The notes beneath the pieces were generated by a model, which was given only the letters and a program-made list of their open reading frames with translations, did not search any database and was not told the origin of the DNA. 64,000 bases of DNA from Sphaerospermopsis torques-reginae ITEP-024 (GTDB lineage Bacteria; Cyanobacteriota; Cyanobacteriia; Cyanobacteriales; Nostocaceae). The stretch spans positions 1,736,001 to 1,800,000 of the forward strand of contig NZ_CP080598.1 of assembly GCF_019598945.1 (NCBI RefSeq). The letters are read 5' to 3'. Both the position numbers and the translations under genes were made by a program. Shown here piece by piece: positions 19,988 through 28,206 of this stretch (the stretch's first letter is position 1; each line of letters begins with the position of its first letter).

Positions 19988-21352
19988 ATGTTTCAAGCCA
20001 CTCGTCGCCGTCTTGCTCTTTGGTACACTGCTGTTACTGCTATCTTACTACTCTTGTTTGCCACTGGGGTGTATTTATATGTCCGCAGCACTCTAATTGA
20101 AAGAATTGATGATACCCTAAATCATGTGGTGGAAGTGGTAGAGCGTTCTTTAGTCATTGAACCTGTTAACTTCCCACTTGATAAACTCCGCGTCAATGTA
20201 GAAGCGAGTTTTCGTAATAATGCTGATACAGCGGAAGATGATCATATTGACCTAGAATGGTTTAGTCCCACTGGTGAATTACGGTGGTCAACTTTTTCCG
20301 AACCTTTAAATATTCCTATTCATAGCAATACCGGTGAAACTGTGCGAGTGGTGGGGATGGGGGGATGGGGAGACTCAGAACTGTTATTGAGACAAGTTAC
20401 CCATCGGGTAGAGGTGGGAAGACAGGTTTTAGGTTATCTGCGTGTGAGTCATCCTTGGTTTGAAGTGACTAAACCCAGTCGTCAGTTAATTTTTGATTTG
20501 GGTTTGGGTACTGGGTTGATGGTGCTTTCGGTAGCTGCTAGTGGTTGGTTTTTATCTGGTAAAGCGATGGAACCAGTGGGGGAGTCTTACCAACGTCTCA
20601 AGCAGTTTACCGCTGATGCTTCCCATGAACTCAGAAGTCCGATCGCTTTAATTCAAACTAATGTACAAGTGGCGTTGGCTGATTTAGACTTAGAATCTAG
20701 TAGTATTTCTCATTATCGCCAACAATTAAAATTAGTAGAAAGATTAACCCAGCGTTTGGGTAGGTTGGTGAATGATTTATTGTTTCTTGCACGACAGGAT
20801 AGTGGTATTAGTGCGGTTGTATTTTCACCTTGTCCTGTGGATGCTTTGTTGATGGAAGTGGTGGAAGAACAACAACTTTTAGCTACAGAAAAGGAAATTT
20901 CTCTAACTTTAAATTTAGTTGATCCGCCAGGGGAAATTGATCCAGAATTACAGGAAAATTGGTTTACTGTGATGGGTAACTGGGATGAACTGGTCAGGTT
21001 ATTTACCAATTTAATCGGTAATGCTTTGCAATATACCCCAACTCCAGGAAAGGTACAGGTGGAGTTAGGAAGAGTTGCGGGAATGCGTTATGGTTTTACT
21101 GGTTTACAAATTAAAATCTGTGATACGGGAATTGGTATTCCTAGTGAGTCTTTACCAAGATTATTTGATAGATTTTATCGTGTAGATCCAGCGCGTTCTC
21201 ATCAAAGTCGGGAAAGTACGACGGGTTCAGGTTTGGGTTTAGCGATCGCTCAAGCTATTGTGGAACATCATCAAGGACAAATTCAAGTTGAAAGTGTTGT
21301 TGGTAAAGGTACTACTTTTATTGTCACTTTACCAATCTCTCTGGAGTATTAA
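19988..21352 (+). CDS. Membrane-bound sensor histidine kinase
   Basis: 454 residues. TM1 near residues 11-31 (YTAVTAILLLLFATGVYLYV), a ~130-residue extracytoplasmic sensor, TM2 near 165-190 (LGTGLMVLSVAASGWFLSG), then HisKA with H-box DASHELRSPIALIQ, N-box LFTNLIGNALQYTP, and G-boxes DTGIGIPSESLPRLFDRFYR and GSGLGLAIAQAIVEHHQGQ. No clear HAMP domain. This is the general EnvZ/PhoR class of cyanobacterial kinases; the signal is unknown. No response regulator is adjacent in the same direction. Confidence 0.9.
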   Translation: MFQATRRRLALWYTAVTAILLLLFATGVYLYVRSTLIERIDDTLNHVVEVVERSLVIEPVNFPLDKLRVNVEASFRNNADTAEDDHIDLEWFSPTGELRWSTFSEPLNIPIHSNTGETVRVVGMGGWGDSELLLRQVTHRVEVGRQVLGYLRVSHPWFEVTKPSRQLIFDLGLGTGLMVLSVAASGWFLSGKAMEPVGESYQRLKQFTADASHELRSPIALIQTNVQVALADLDLESSSISHYRQQLKLVERLTQRLGRLVNDLLFLARQDSGISAVVFSPCPVDALLMEVVEEQQLLATEKEISLTLNLVDPPGEIDPELQENWFTVMGNWDELVRLFTNLIGNALQYTPTPGKVQVELGRVAGMRYGFTGLQIKICDTGIGIPSESLPRLFDRFYRVDPARSHQSRESTTGSGLGLAIAQAIVEHHQGQIQVESVVGKGTTFIVTLPISLEY

Positions 21353-21375
21353 ATTTAAGAATTTAGGAGTCAGGA

Positions 21376-21458
21376 GTCGTAGGGGCGAAGCATTCGTGCG
21401 ACAAATTATCAATTTTATGAAAAGGCTATTGTCCGAATGCTTCGCCCGTACAGGAGTC
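21376..21458. mobile_element. MITE-like palindromic element, copy 2
   Basis: Same ends (GGGCGAAGCATTCG ... CGAATGCTTCGCCC) and nearly the same core as 16402-16484, also flanked by GAGTC/AGGAGTCA heptamer debris. Lies just past the histidine-kinase stop codon. Confidence 0.75.
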
Positions 21459-21628
21459 AGGAGTTAGATGCAATATTGATGTCTAGTTTATCCAATAGAC
21501 ATCTGGTGGTAATGGATGTAGAGACGTTGCATGCAAAGTCTCTACAAGGGTTTCAAACACGCATATTTAATTACCGGAGATATCCAATAAGTAGGTCAAC
21601 ATAATTAAACGTAAAATAGGAGGTGGAT

Positions 21629-21661
21629 AGATCCCCGACTTCTTGAAGAAGTCGGGGATCT
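21629..21661. repeat. 33-bp palindromic intergenic repeat, copy 2
   Basis: The most perfect copy: arms AGATCCCCGACTTCTT and AAGAAGTCGGGGATCT around a single central base. Placed between convergent genes, where it could act as a bidirectional terminator. Other copies at 2375 and 32961; a half copy lies at about 23265. Confidence 0.9.
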
Positions 21662-21710
21662 GGGTATTAGAGGTTGTTTGAAAAGTCTAAATTCATATAT
21701 CCCTTGGCGA

Positions 21711-22334
21711 TTATAATAAAACATCCTCTAAGTAAATAGTGCGAATATCAGCTGGTAATTTGTCTTCTAGCATACGATAACCTTCTTGAAGCAAATTGGC
21801 TACTTGTTGAGGAGAAATTTTTTCACCTTCAGCTTGTAAGTAAGCAGAAATGCGAGTTTCACTCCAATGGAAAGTTTGCGCCATTAAGACAATCAAGCGC
21901 AATAATGGCGGTACTTGATCTAATGCCTGTTCTATATAACACCATAAAGGTGGCGAAGTGTCTTTAAGTGAATAATGAATAGCCTCTGTTGGCGGTAGTT
22001 TCATTTCATTAATGCAAAAAGCTGTCATATTGATTAACCAGTTTTGCAAAGTTAATACTTCTTCCCCTGTTTCTGGGTTAGTTAAATATAGTCCACCGAG
22101 TTCATAATATATATGTCGCCAAGTGAGCGCAAATAGATAATCTGCCTGAACAGGCGATCGCGCCGAATGTTGAATCAAAGTATAGACTATAGGGCTATAA
22201 CGGCAAAAAATAGCAGTAAAGTATTTGCCATGATCAGGATAGCGCCTCAACAAAGTCAGTAGTTCTTGATCACTGTGATCAAACAGCGACTTCACCAGCG
22301 GATGGTTAGCTTCAGGAAAGGATGGTATTTGCAC
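21711..22334 (-). CDS. Sigma-70-like protein (possible divergent ECF sigma factor)
   Basis: 207 residues with an all-helical, sigma-like layout: a region-2-like part (YFTAIFCRYSPIVYTLIQHS, DYLFALTWRHIYYELGGLYL) and a region-4-like part (ALDQVPPLLRLIVLMAQTFH, WSETRISAYLQAEGEKISPQ, then VANLLQEGYRMLEDKLP). The recognition helix is longer and less basic than in standard ECF factors, so DNA binding is uncertain. No anti-sigma factor adjoins it. Could be a degenerate or regulatory sigma relative limited to cyanobacteria. Confidence 0.5.
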   Translation of the reverse strand: MQIPSFPEANHPLVKSLFDHSDQELLTLLRRYPDHGKYFTAIFCRYSPIVYTLIQHSARSPVQADYLFALTWRHIYYELGGLYLTNPETGEEVLTLQNWLINMTAFCINEMKLPPTEAIHYSLKDTSPPLWCYIEQALDQVPPLLRLIVLMAQTFHWSETRISAYLQAEGEKISPQQVANLLQEGYRMLEDKLPADIRTIYLEDVLL

Positions 22335-22379
22335 AAGCGTTTTAGTAAATGGTTGTTAAAAGATACATAGTAAAGTTTA

Positions 22380-22465
22380 GTAAACAGTAATTGGTAATGG
22401 GTAATTGGTAATTGGTAAGAACTCTTAACTGTCACCTGTTCCCTGTTCCCTGTTCCCTGTTCCTG
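22380..22465. repeat. TAATTGG and CCCTGTT heptamer arrays
   Basis: Short TGGTAAT and GTTCCCT arrays in the divergent gap between the sigma-like gene and the VOC-like gene. Confidence 0.85.
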
Positions 22466-22501
22466 AGATAAACTAAAAAAATGGCTATATGCTAGTCTTT
22501 A

Positions 22502-23143
22502 TTGACGATACTAAAAGCCGCTCCTTTATACAATCTTCATTTATTCATGGTTATAGCAGCTAATTTGATACCTATCTTGCATAGTTCCTTGACTTTAGCT
22601 TCTTTCTTACCTTCCCTGCCTTTGGATAGCCTTTTCTCTACCCAAGGCATTATGATTATGCTGTTGGCGGCCTATGCTGGTGCAATGTGGATGTTTCTTA
22701 CCAGCGCCCCAAAAGTTTATACTGTGATGGTGTCAGATTTGGAAATTGCCCGACAACTGTATGAAGGTTTGCTAGATTTGCCCGCAGCAGAAGTACCTTT
22801 GCACTATTACTACAACTACGAACAAACTATTGGTGCAACGGGGATTGATCCGCTTTATATGTCTTCTAGTCCCAGTTGGTCTAATAAAACCATGACTAAT
22901 GGCAGTGATGGACTATGGTATCAATTAAAGAAAAATACTCAACTGCACATTATTACTGGTGCGAGTTTAGGAACTAAAAATCAACAGCGTCATGTTTGTT
23001 TTGACCGTGATTGTTTGGAGTTGATTTTAATGCGGGTGGAAGTGCGGGGTTTGAAGTTTAAAATTCGCAATCAAAAACCTTTGAATTTTTTGGTGAAGGA
23101 CTATGAAGGCCGTGTGATTGAAATGGCTGAAGTTACTGGTTAG
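22502..23143 (+). CDS. Glyoxalase/VOC-like protein with N-terminal membrane segments
   Basis: 213 residues from a TTG at 22502 (an ATG at 22547 is an alternative). Two hydrophobic stretches occupy about residues 10-70. The C-terminal ~130 residues have a vicinal-oxygen-chelate pattern (VSDLEIARQLYEGLLDLPAA, HVCFDRDCLELILMRVEVRG, FLVKDYEGRVIEMAEV). Metal-binding His/Glu positions are only partly evident, so catalysis is uncertain. Widespread in filamentous cyanobacteria as I recall, without known function. Confidence 0.65.
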   Translation: MTILKAAPLYNLHLFMVIAANLIPILHSSLTLASFLPSLPLDSLFSTQGIMIMLLAAYAGAMWMFLTSAPKVYTVMVSDLEIARQLYEGLLDLPAAEVPLHYYYNYEQTIGATGIDPLYMSSSPSWSNKTMTNGSDGLWYQLKKNTQLHIITGASLGTKNQQRHVCFDRDCLELILMRVEVRGLKFKIRNQKPLNFLVKDYEGRVIEMAEVTG

Positions 23144-23170
23144 TTAGGGTTTGCTGATTCAATAAATATA

Positions 23171-23255
23171 GGACTTACGCAAGATTGGACTAAAAACCTG
23201 ATTTTTGCGGTAATTCATGAATTACCCCTACTTTCGTTATTTTTTGCGTAAGTCC
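23171..23255. mobile_element. 85-bp MITE-like element with GGACTTACGCAA ends
   Basis: Terminal inverted repeats GGACTTACGCAA and TTGCGTAAGTCC bracket 61 bp that contain an inner palindrome GGTAATTCATGAATTACC. Such ends are common on nonautonomous elements of Nostocales genomes. No coding capacity. Clean target-site duplication is not visible. Confidence 0.75.
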
Positions 23256-23338
23256 TGAAATAAAAGAAGTCGGGGAACTGCTGAATAAGGGGTATCTAAA
23301 TATTTTACTTTACTAAATTCCAAGGAATTGCTATAACC

Positions 23339-23776
23339 TTATTGACGACGATCAAGTAAAGCATGACGGGAAAAAATTCCCTGCAATTTCAAATTAGTAA
23401 AATCTATAATTGCATTAATTAAATCCCTTTGCTCTGAGCTTAAATTAACCGCTTCTATTGCTTCGTTAAGGTTACTACCATGATGTAAATGATAGGCAAG
23501 TTTTTTCTGTTGTTCAACATCTAAAACTACCAGAATTTCCTTGTTGCGACGTTGACGGACAGCTTGCATTTTTTGCCGTTCCTGGGGAGTTAAATCATTT
23601 TCGGAAATATTAATAGTATGTTGAGTATTTTCGCTAAATGCAGTGAAAATGACTTGAGATGAACTAGATGAACTAGATGAACTATCAGCGGAAGCTATGG
23701 TAATTTCTGGTAATAACAAAGCTAAAAAAACAACAAGCACTAACGCTAATAACCGTTTTGTCAATTGAATATTCAT
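23339..23776 (-). CDS. Small secreted protein, possibly Spy/LTXXQ-like
   Basis: 145 residues with a signal peptide (LTKRLLALVLVVFLALLLPE) and then a serine run (SSSSSSSSS) coded by three direct 9-bp repeats GATGAACTA (plus strand, 23658-23684). The mature part is helical and charged and carries LTPQERQKMQAVRQRRNKEI, reminiscent of LTXXQ periplasmic proteins such as Spy/CpxP, plus NLNEAIEAVNLSSEQRDLIN. A periplasmic chaperone or sensor role is only a guess. The gene begins a few bases after a TnpB remnant, so an insertion or deletion has reshaped its 5' region. Confidence 0.55.
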   Translation of the reverse strand: MNIQLTKRLLALVLVVFLALLLPEITIASADSSSSSSSSSQVIFTAFSENTQHTINISENDLTPQERQKMQAVRQRRNKEILVVLDVEQQKKLAYHLHHGSNLNEAIEAVNLSSEQRDLINAIIDFTNLKLQGIFSRHALLDRRQ

Positions 23777-23783
23777 GTTGAGA

Positions 23784-23951
23784 CGTGGGAAATTTAATTT
23801 TGTCTTCAGGATTAAGTTTGTTATGTATGAGAACCTGTTGACATAATGCTAAACCTTGATTCCAAGCGTGTCTAGCTACTCCTGCGTGTTGTGCCAGTAG
23901 TAGTCTTTGTTGCTTGCTTACCTTCAATTCTGTCTTGAATCCTAGTAGCAT
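23784..23951 (-). pseudogene. 5' remnant of an IS200/IS605-type tnpB (orfB)
   Basis: MLLGFKTELKVSKQQRLLLA, QHAGVARHAWNQGLALCQQV and EDKIKFPT match the N-terminal ~56 residues of TnpB-family proteins. The match stops at 23784, after which the frame runs into the upstream and start region of the secreted-protein gene. No RuvC or zinc-finger part remains, and no tnpA is near. Confidence 0.75.
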
Positions 23952-24269
23952 AATTGTATTTTACAGCCAAATCCGCACACATAACAAGAGCCGATGACTT
24001 TAACTCGGAGCATAAGTAAGCAATTGTTAGTAATTGTTAGCTTTTGGCTTAATGTTAATTAACCCTCACAATTTTCCTACGTTTAGGGACAGAGATTGAA
24101 AACCCGGTGAAATTTTACCAATTACCTATATTTTTTCTCTATGACTAAATTCAGAAATTGATAATAAAGAAATATATATAAGAGGTATTAGAATTACATT
24201 ATTTTATATTTTCCAACTTGACGCTATCATCAAAGTCATTATCAAAAGTCATGATCAGAGGTGATAGTC
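23952..24269. other. Gap upstream of the CbbX-like gene
   Basis: About 318 bp, AT-rich. The part next to the tnpB remnant may be the old IS left end; a small CCGA...TCGG hairpin lies near 23990, but I cannot define an IS end. The cbbX-like promoter should be here; none is clear. Confidence 0.4.
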
Positions 24270-25211
24270 ATGAGTGAACAGGTATTAGAAAAAACCGCAA
24301 TCAACAATAACCTTACTGAAGAAAGAGAAATTGATTTAGAGACTGCTTTCCGAGATTCTCATGTACAAGACATTCTTGATAAATTAGATCAGGAATTAGT
24401 CGGGTTGAAATCCGTCAAAAACAAAATTAAAGAAATGGCGGCTTTGTTGTTGGTTGACCGTATTCGTAAAAGTCTGGGTTTAGATGCAGGTGCGCCTAGT
24501 TTACACATGACATTTTTAGGCAATCCAGGCATGGGTAAAACTACTGTAGCTATGCGGATGGCGGAAATTCTCTATCGTTTAGAATACATCCGCAAAGAAA
24601 GCGTAATTTTAGTCACGAGAGATGATTTAGTTGGCCAAGGTATTGGACAAACTGGACCGAAAACCAGGGAAGTTTTAAATAATGCAATGGGTGGTGTGTT
24701 ACTCATTGATGAAGCTTATACTTTATATCGTCCAGATCATCCTGGTGATTTTGGTTTAGAAGCAATTGAAATTTTGATGCAGGTAATGGAAAATCAGCGA
24801 GATGATTTAGTTGTCATTCTTGCTGGTTATAAAACTCAAATGGAGCATTTTTTCCATAGTAATCCAGGAATGAATTCTCGGATTGGGTTACACATTGAGT
24901 TTAATGATTACAGTGTTGATAGTTTGATGATTATCGCTCAATCTATAGTCAAAAATCAGAACTATTGTTTTAGTGAAGATGCAGAAACAGCGTTCCGTGA
25001 ATATTTAATTAGACGGAAGAATATGCCCCATTTTGCTAATGCTCGTAGTGTGAGAAATGCTATAGATAGGGCGCGTTTGCGTCAAGCTAATCGTTTATTA
25101 AGTAGTGGCAAAAAATTAAATAAACAAGATTTAATTACTATTGAAGCGGCTGATATTCTCGCTAGTCGGGTATTTAGAGAAGGTGTTCCCGACTGTGAAA
25201 CGGAAAGTTAG
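24270..25211 (+). CDS. cbbX: CbbX-like AAA+ ATPase (red-type Rubisco activase homolog)
   Basis: 313 residues from ATG 24270, preceded by AGAGGTG at good spacing. AAA+ features are intact: Walker A GNPGMGKT (residues 84-91), Walker B GGVLLIDEA (about 141-149), sensor 1 VVILAGYK, arginine finger region NPGMNSRIGLHIEFNDYS and sensor 2 HFANARSVRNAIDRARLRQA. Overall similarity to proteobacterial CbbX is high. CbbX remodels inhibited red-type (form IC) Rubisco by pulling its C-terminus into the hexamer pore. Odd: the pore loop reads VGQGIGQT where CbbX has VGQYIGHT, so the pore tyrosine is Gly (residue 124). Cyanobacteria use form IB Rubisco, so the real client is uncertain. Confidence 0.9.
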   Translation: MSEQVLEKTAINNNLTEEREIDLETAFRDSHVQDILDKLDQELVGLKSVKNKIKEMAALLLVDRIRKSLGLDAGAPSLHMTFLGNPGMGKTTVAMRMAEILYRLEYIRKESVILVTRDDLVGQGIGQTGPKTREVLNNAMGGVLLIDEAYTLYRPDHPGDFGLEAIEILMQVMENQRDDLVVILAGYKTQMEHFFHSNPGMNSRIGLHIEFNDYSVDSLMIIAQSIVKNQNYCFSEDAETAFREYLIRRKNMPHFANARSVRNAIDRARLRQANRLLSSGKKLNKQDLITIEAADILASRVFREGVPDCETES

Positions 25212-25310
25212 TGATTGGCGACTGGGGACTGGGGACTGGGTAAAAAATAAATTATTCCCTATTCTCTATTCCCTTCTTACTGTCACCTGTCACCTGTCAC
25301 CTATTCCCTA
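25205..25310. repeat. GACTGGG and CACCTGT heptamer arrays
   Basis: GGCGACTGGGGACTGGGGAC-type units after the cbbX-like stop, then CTGTCAC units, running into the 3' end of the convergent M48 peptidase gene. Confidence 0.85.
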
Positions 25311-26270
25311 TTCTGCCTTTTTCATTTTGTCAATTTCTTTTTGTAATTCTTCAATTTGTTTTCTTAATTTTTCTGCTTCATCTTCTGGTGTTTCAACTTT
25401 AACATTTACTGCACCTTCTGATGGGGTTTTTTGATAGTTACCTTGGTTGATTTGCTGATATTCTTCTGATACTGCCCAAGTGCGTAAATAATGGACTCTA
25501 TCTACAGGGAAAGGATGACTCAGCATCATTCCTTGAGCGCCATTATACATGAGAAATTTATATACTTGATTGAGTCCATTATCATCTAGTGCTTGATATT
25601 TTTCTGACTGCTGAATAAATTCTTGTAAACTACATTCGTGGGCATATTTGTTACTGCCTCCTGATATTTTCATCATGGTTGATATGACTGTATTGAGGTC
25701 ATCCATGACTAATAATGCGGCGCGATCTGCGGATAATTCGGCTTTACGTCGCCATTCAAAAAAGGCAAAAATTAAAGCTTGAGTGACTAAATTTCCCAAA
25801 CCAAAGGTTAATTCGCCAATGGTGGAAGCGGCGCTCATTGCCCACATCGCCATTTGAATTAAAATAGTATGACCACATTTAATATGCCCCAGTTCATGAG
25901 CTAATACTGTCCTAATTTCGGCTTCATTGAGTAAGTCGAGTATGCCCGTATTAACTACTATGTAAGGATTTTCTTGCCCTAGTGCGTAGCTGTTAGCTTG
26001 GGGGTTTTGTGAGATAAATAGTGCTGGTTCTGGGTAAATATCCAGATCCCGTACACATTCCCGAAACATCTGGTAAATAGTGGAATATTGTCGTGGTCCA
26101 ACTTGGATATTATTGCCCATTAAATAAATTAATTGCGGGCGTTCATAGACAAATTCCACAAATTTACGAGCGATTAAATCAAAGCCCGGTAAACTGCGTA
26201 AAGCTTGTTCGGCTTGGCGATCTAGTGGATGTCTGAAGGCTTCGCTGGAAATTCCTTTGTAAGTTGGCAT
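25308..26270 (-). CDS. M48-family zinc metallopeptidase
   Basis: 320 residues. Zinc motif HELGH at residues 125-129 with the third ligand Glu in RRKAELSAD (about 178), the M48 (HtpX/Oma1/Ste24) pattern. Two hydrophobic segments follow the motif (MAMWAMSAASTIGELTFGLG and LVTQALIFAFFEW), so it is membrane-associated. The C-terminal ~35 residues are a charged coiled coil (EAEKLRKQIEELQKEIDKMK). Likely role: membrane-protein quality control; substrate unknown. The family is common in cyanobacteria. Confidence 0.9.
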   Translation of the reverse strand: MPTYKGISSEAFRHPLDRQAEQALRSLPGFDLIARKFVEFVYERPQLIYLMGNNIQVGPRQYSTIYQMFRECVRDLDIYPEPALFISQNPQANSYALGQENPYIVVNTGILDLLNEAEIRTVLAHELGHIKCGHTILIQMAMWAMSAASTIGELTFGLGNLVTQALIFAFFEWRRKAELSADRAALLVMDDLNTVISTMMKISGGSNKYAHECSLQEFIQQSEKYQALDDNGLNQVYKFLMYNGAQGMMLSHPFPVDRVHYLRTWAVSEEYQQINQGNYQKTPSEGAVNVKVETPEDEAEKLRKQIEELQKEIDKMKKAE

Positions 26271-26284
26271 AATGTAAAGATGTT

Positions 26285-26440
26285 AGTGATTGGGGACTGG
26301 GGATTGGGGACTGGGAACAGGTGACAGGTGACAGGTGACAGGTGACAGGAGAAATGAAAATTGTAACTTTTGCCTCTTGCCTCTTGCCTCTTGCCTTTTG
26401 CCTTCTATTCCCTGTTCCCTATTCCCTGTTCCCTGACAAC
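26285..26440. repeat. Mixed heptamer arrays between divergent genes
   Basis: GGGACTG, GTGACAG, TGCCTCT and GTTCCCT units fill the gap between the M48 peptidase and the DinG-like helicase. The 63-codon minus-strand reading frame here is made of repeats. Confidence 0.9.
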
Positions 26441-26474
26441 ATAATAAAAGTGTGGCAGTTCGGAAAAAAGTCAC

Positions 26475-28064
26475 TTGTTATGGGATGAAAAGCGTGTGAT
26501 TGAGGCTGAAGTTCATTTATCACTACATAACTTCCTGCGATCGCAGGAGGGTTTTCCAACTTGGCCTCATCACTTGACGATGGCACGGTTGGTAGCACGG
26601 GCTTTACGTTTGGGACGTAGTGCTTTAATTCAAGTCGGGGCTGTTTGTGGCTACCAAGGGCGATATCGCACCAGTTTTATTGCCTCTGCTTTGATGTGGC
26701 ATGGTCCTGTAATTATTGTGGCATCAGAAACTGTCCAGCAAAGGTTACTAAATATAGAAATTCCCCGTCTCCAGCAGTGGTTATCAGGTAATAAACCCAT
26801 CAGAACTGGTGAAGTTTGGCCTGGTTCTGATTTTCAAGGGTTGCTGTTAACTTCCCCCCAAGCCTGGTTAAAAGGGCAGTTGGCTGATAATGGTAGTTTT
26901 CCCTCTAATATTCCTACTATTATTGATGGTGTTGATGATTTGGAAGATTGGGTTCGTGATCAGCTAACCCAAGATGTTCAATCTCATGATTGGGATCAAC
27001 TGATGTTGGCTTGTCCCCAGGAAGCGGAGGTGATTCGTGAAGCTAGGGTACAATTGACGCATGAATTATTTCAGCATCCAGAAAATCCTTACAACTGTTA
27101 TCTGATCTCTCAAAGGGAAATTGAGATTTTACAAGGTCTGTTTTTGGCTTTAGATCCTGATCACCTCCCGGATGTTTGGCGAGACTTCAGGCAAAAATTC
27201 CAAAATTACAATGAAATCTCTTTTTCGCCCATCTCCCCATTTCCTGTTCTCTTCTGGGCTACTATTGCTCGTCGTCAAGGGTTGTTTTCTTTACATTATG
27301 CCCCAATTGAACTGGCCAAAACACTCACACCAATTTGGCAGCGTCAACCTGTAGTATTGATTGGCAGTGCTTTAGAACCTGAAACGGAAGTTCCTCTATT
27401 CCGTCAGCGTTTGGGGTTAGGGGATGTGACTTGTTTAAAGTTTGCTACTGATAGTCAAGGGGAAGCGATTCAGCTTTATGCACCCTATAAGTTACCTTTA
27501 CCGAATACACCGGAATTTCAAGGGGCGTTTATTCACCAGGTCCGTACCCTAGTTTGTCTCAGTGCTACTGCACCAGGACTAACTGTGGTTTTGGTGGGGG
27601 ATGTACCGTTGAAAGCAAGGGTGGGGGCAATTTTGGCTTCGGAGTTTGGTTCACGGGTACAGGTGGAAAAAACTTGTTTGGATGAAAATGGAATTTTGGT
27701 GAGTGGTTGGGAATTTTGGCGATCGCATCAAGGTGTTTTACCTGCTCCCCGGTTGTTAATTATTGCCACTTTGCCTTTACCATCTTTGGAAAATCCTTTA
27801 GTTGCTGGTAGGGTAGCCTATTACAAGCGATCGCACCAAGATTGGTTTCGGTTATATTTATTACCTACTGCGTTGAATGAACTACAACGAGCGATCGCAC
27901 CCGTTCGGGAAAATCAAGGTATCGTGGCTTTACTTGATAGTCGTGTTGTTAATAGAAGTTATGGCGCTCAAATTCTCGCTGCTCTTAGTCCTCTAGCACG
28001 CTTGAATTATCTCGATCCCAGTCTATTTTCTCCCAATAATGAAGACAATTCAAATATGGAATAG
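26475..28064 (+). CDS. DinG/XPD-like helicase homolog with degenerate ATPase motifs
   Basis: 529 residues. The layout follows superfamily 2 DinG-type proteins: N-terminal nucleotide-binding fold, and a helicase C2 part ending GIVALLDSRVVNRSYGAQIL, the typical DinG/XPD C-terminal motif. But the Walker A site reads GYQGRYRTSF (no GKT), the Walker B/DEAH position reads PTIIDGVDDLEDW, and I see no four-Cys iron-sulfur cluster. ATP hydrolysis is therefore doubtful. The frame is intact and long, so it is a kept protein, not a pseudogene. The start at 26475 is TTG; the protein may be a cyanobacterial DNA-binding or scaffolding relative. Confidence 0.7.
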   Translation: MLWDEKRVIEAEVHLSLHNFLRSQEGFPTWPHHLTMARLVARALRLGRSALIQVGAVCGYQGRYRTSFIASALMWHGPVIIVASETVQQRLLNIEIPRLQQWLSGNKPIRTGEVWPGSDFQGLLLTSPQAWLKGQLADNGSFPSNIPTIIDGVDDLEDWVRDQLTQDVQSHDWDQLMLACPQEAEVIREARVQLTHELFQHPENPYNCYLISQREIEILQGLFLALDPDHLPDVWRDFRQKFQNYNEISFSPISPFPVLFWATIARRQGLFSLHYAPIELAKTLTPIWQRQPVVLIGSALEPETEVPLFRQRLGLGDVTCLKFATDSQGEAIQLYAPYKLPLPNTPEFQGAFIHQVRTLVCLSATAPGLTVVLVGDVPLKARVGAILASEFGSRVQVEKTCLDENGILVSGWEFWRSHQGVLPAPRLLIIATLPLPSLENPLVAGRVAYYKRSHQDWFRLYLLPTALNELQRAIAPVRENQGIVALLDSRVVNRSYGAQILAALSPLARLNYLDPSLFSPNNEDNSNME

Positions 28065-28148
28065 GGAACAGGGAACAGGGAACAGGGAACAGGGAACAGG
28101 CAACAGGCAACAGGCAACAGGCAACAGGGAACAGGGAACAGGGAAGAG
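28063..28148. repeat. GGGAACA / GGCAACA heptamer array
   Basis: About 11 head-to-tail units, starting inside the last codons of the helicase-like gene. A middle block is GGCAACA instead of GGGAACA, showing unit conversion inside one array. Confidence 0.95.
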
Positions 28149-28206
28149 AGCATCTTGCTCCATTAAGATAGATTAAGAACCTAAACCGAATTTTAAATTA
28201 TTGATT

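Noticed and set aside
26283-26474. 63-codon minus-strand frame between divergent genes
   Set aside because: Made of GTGACAG, CAGGGAA and related heptamers.
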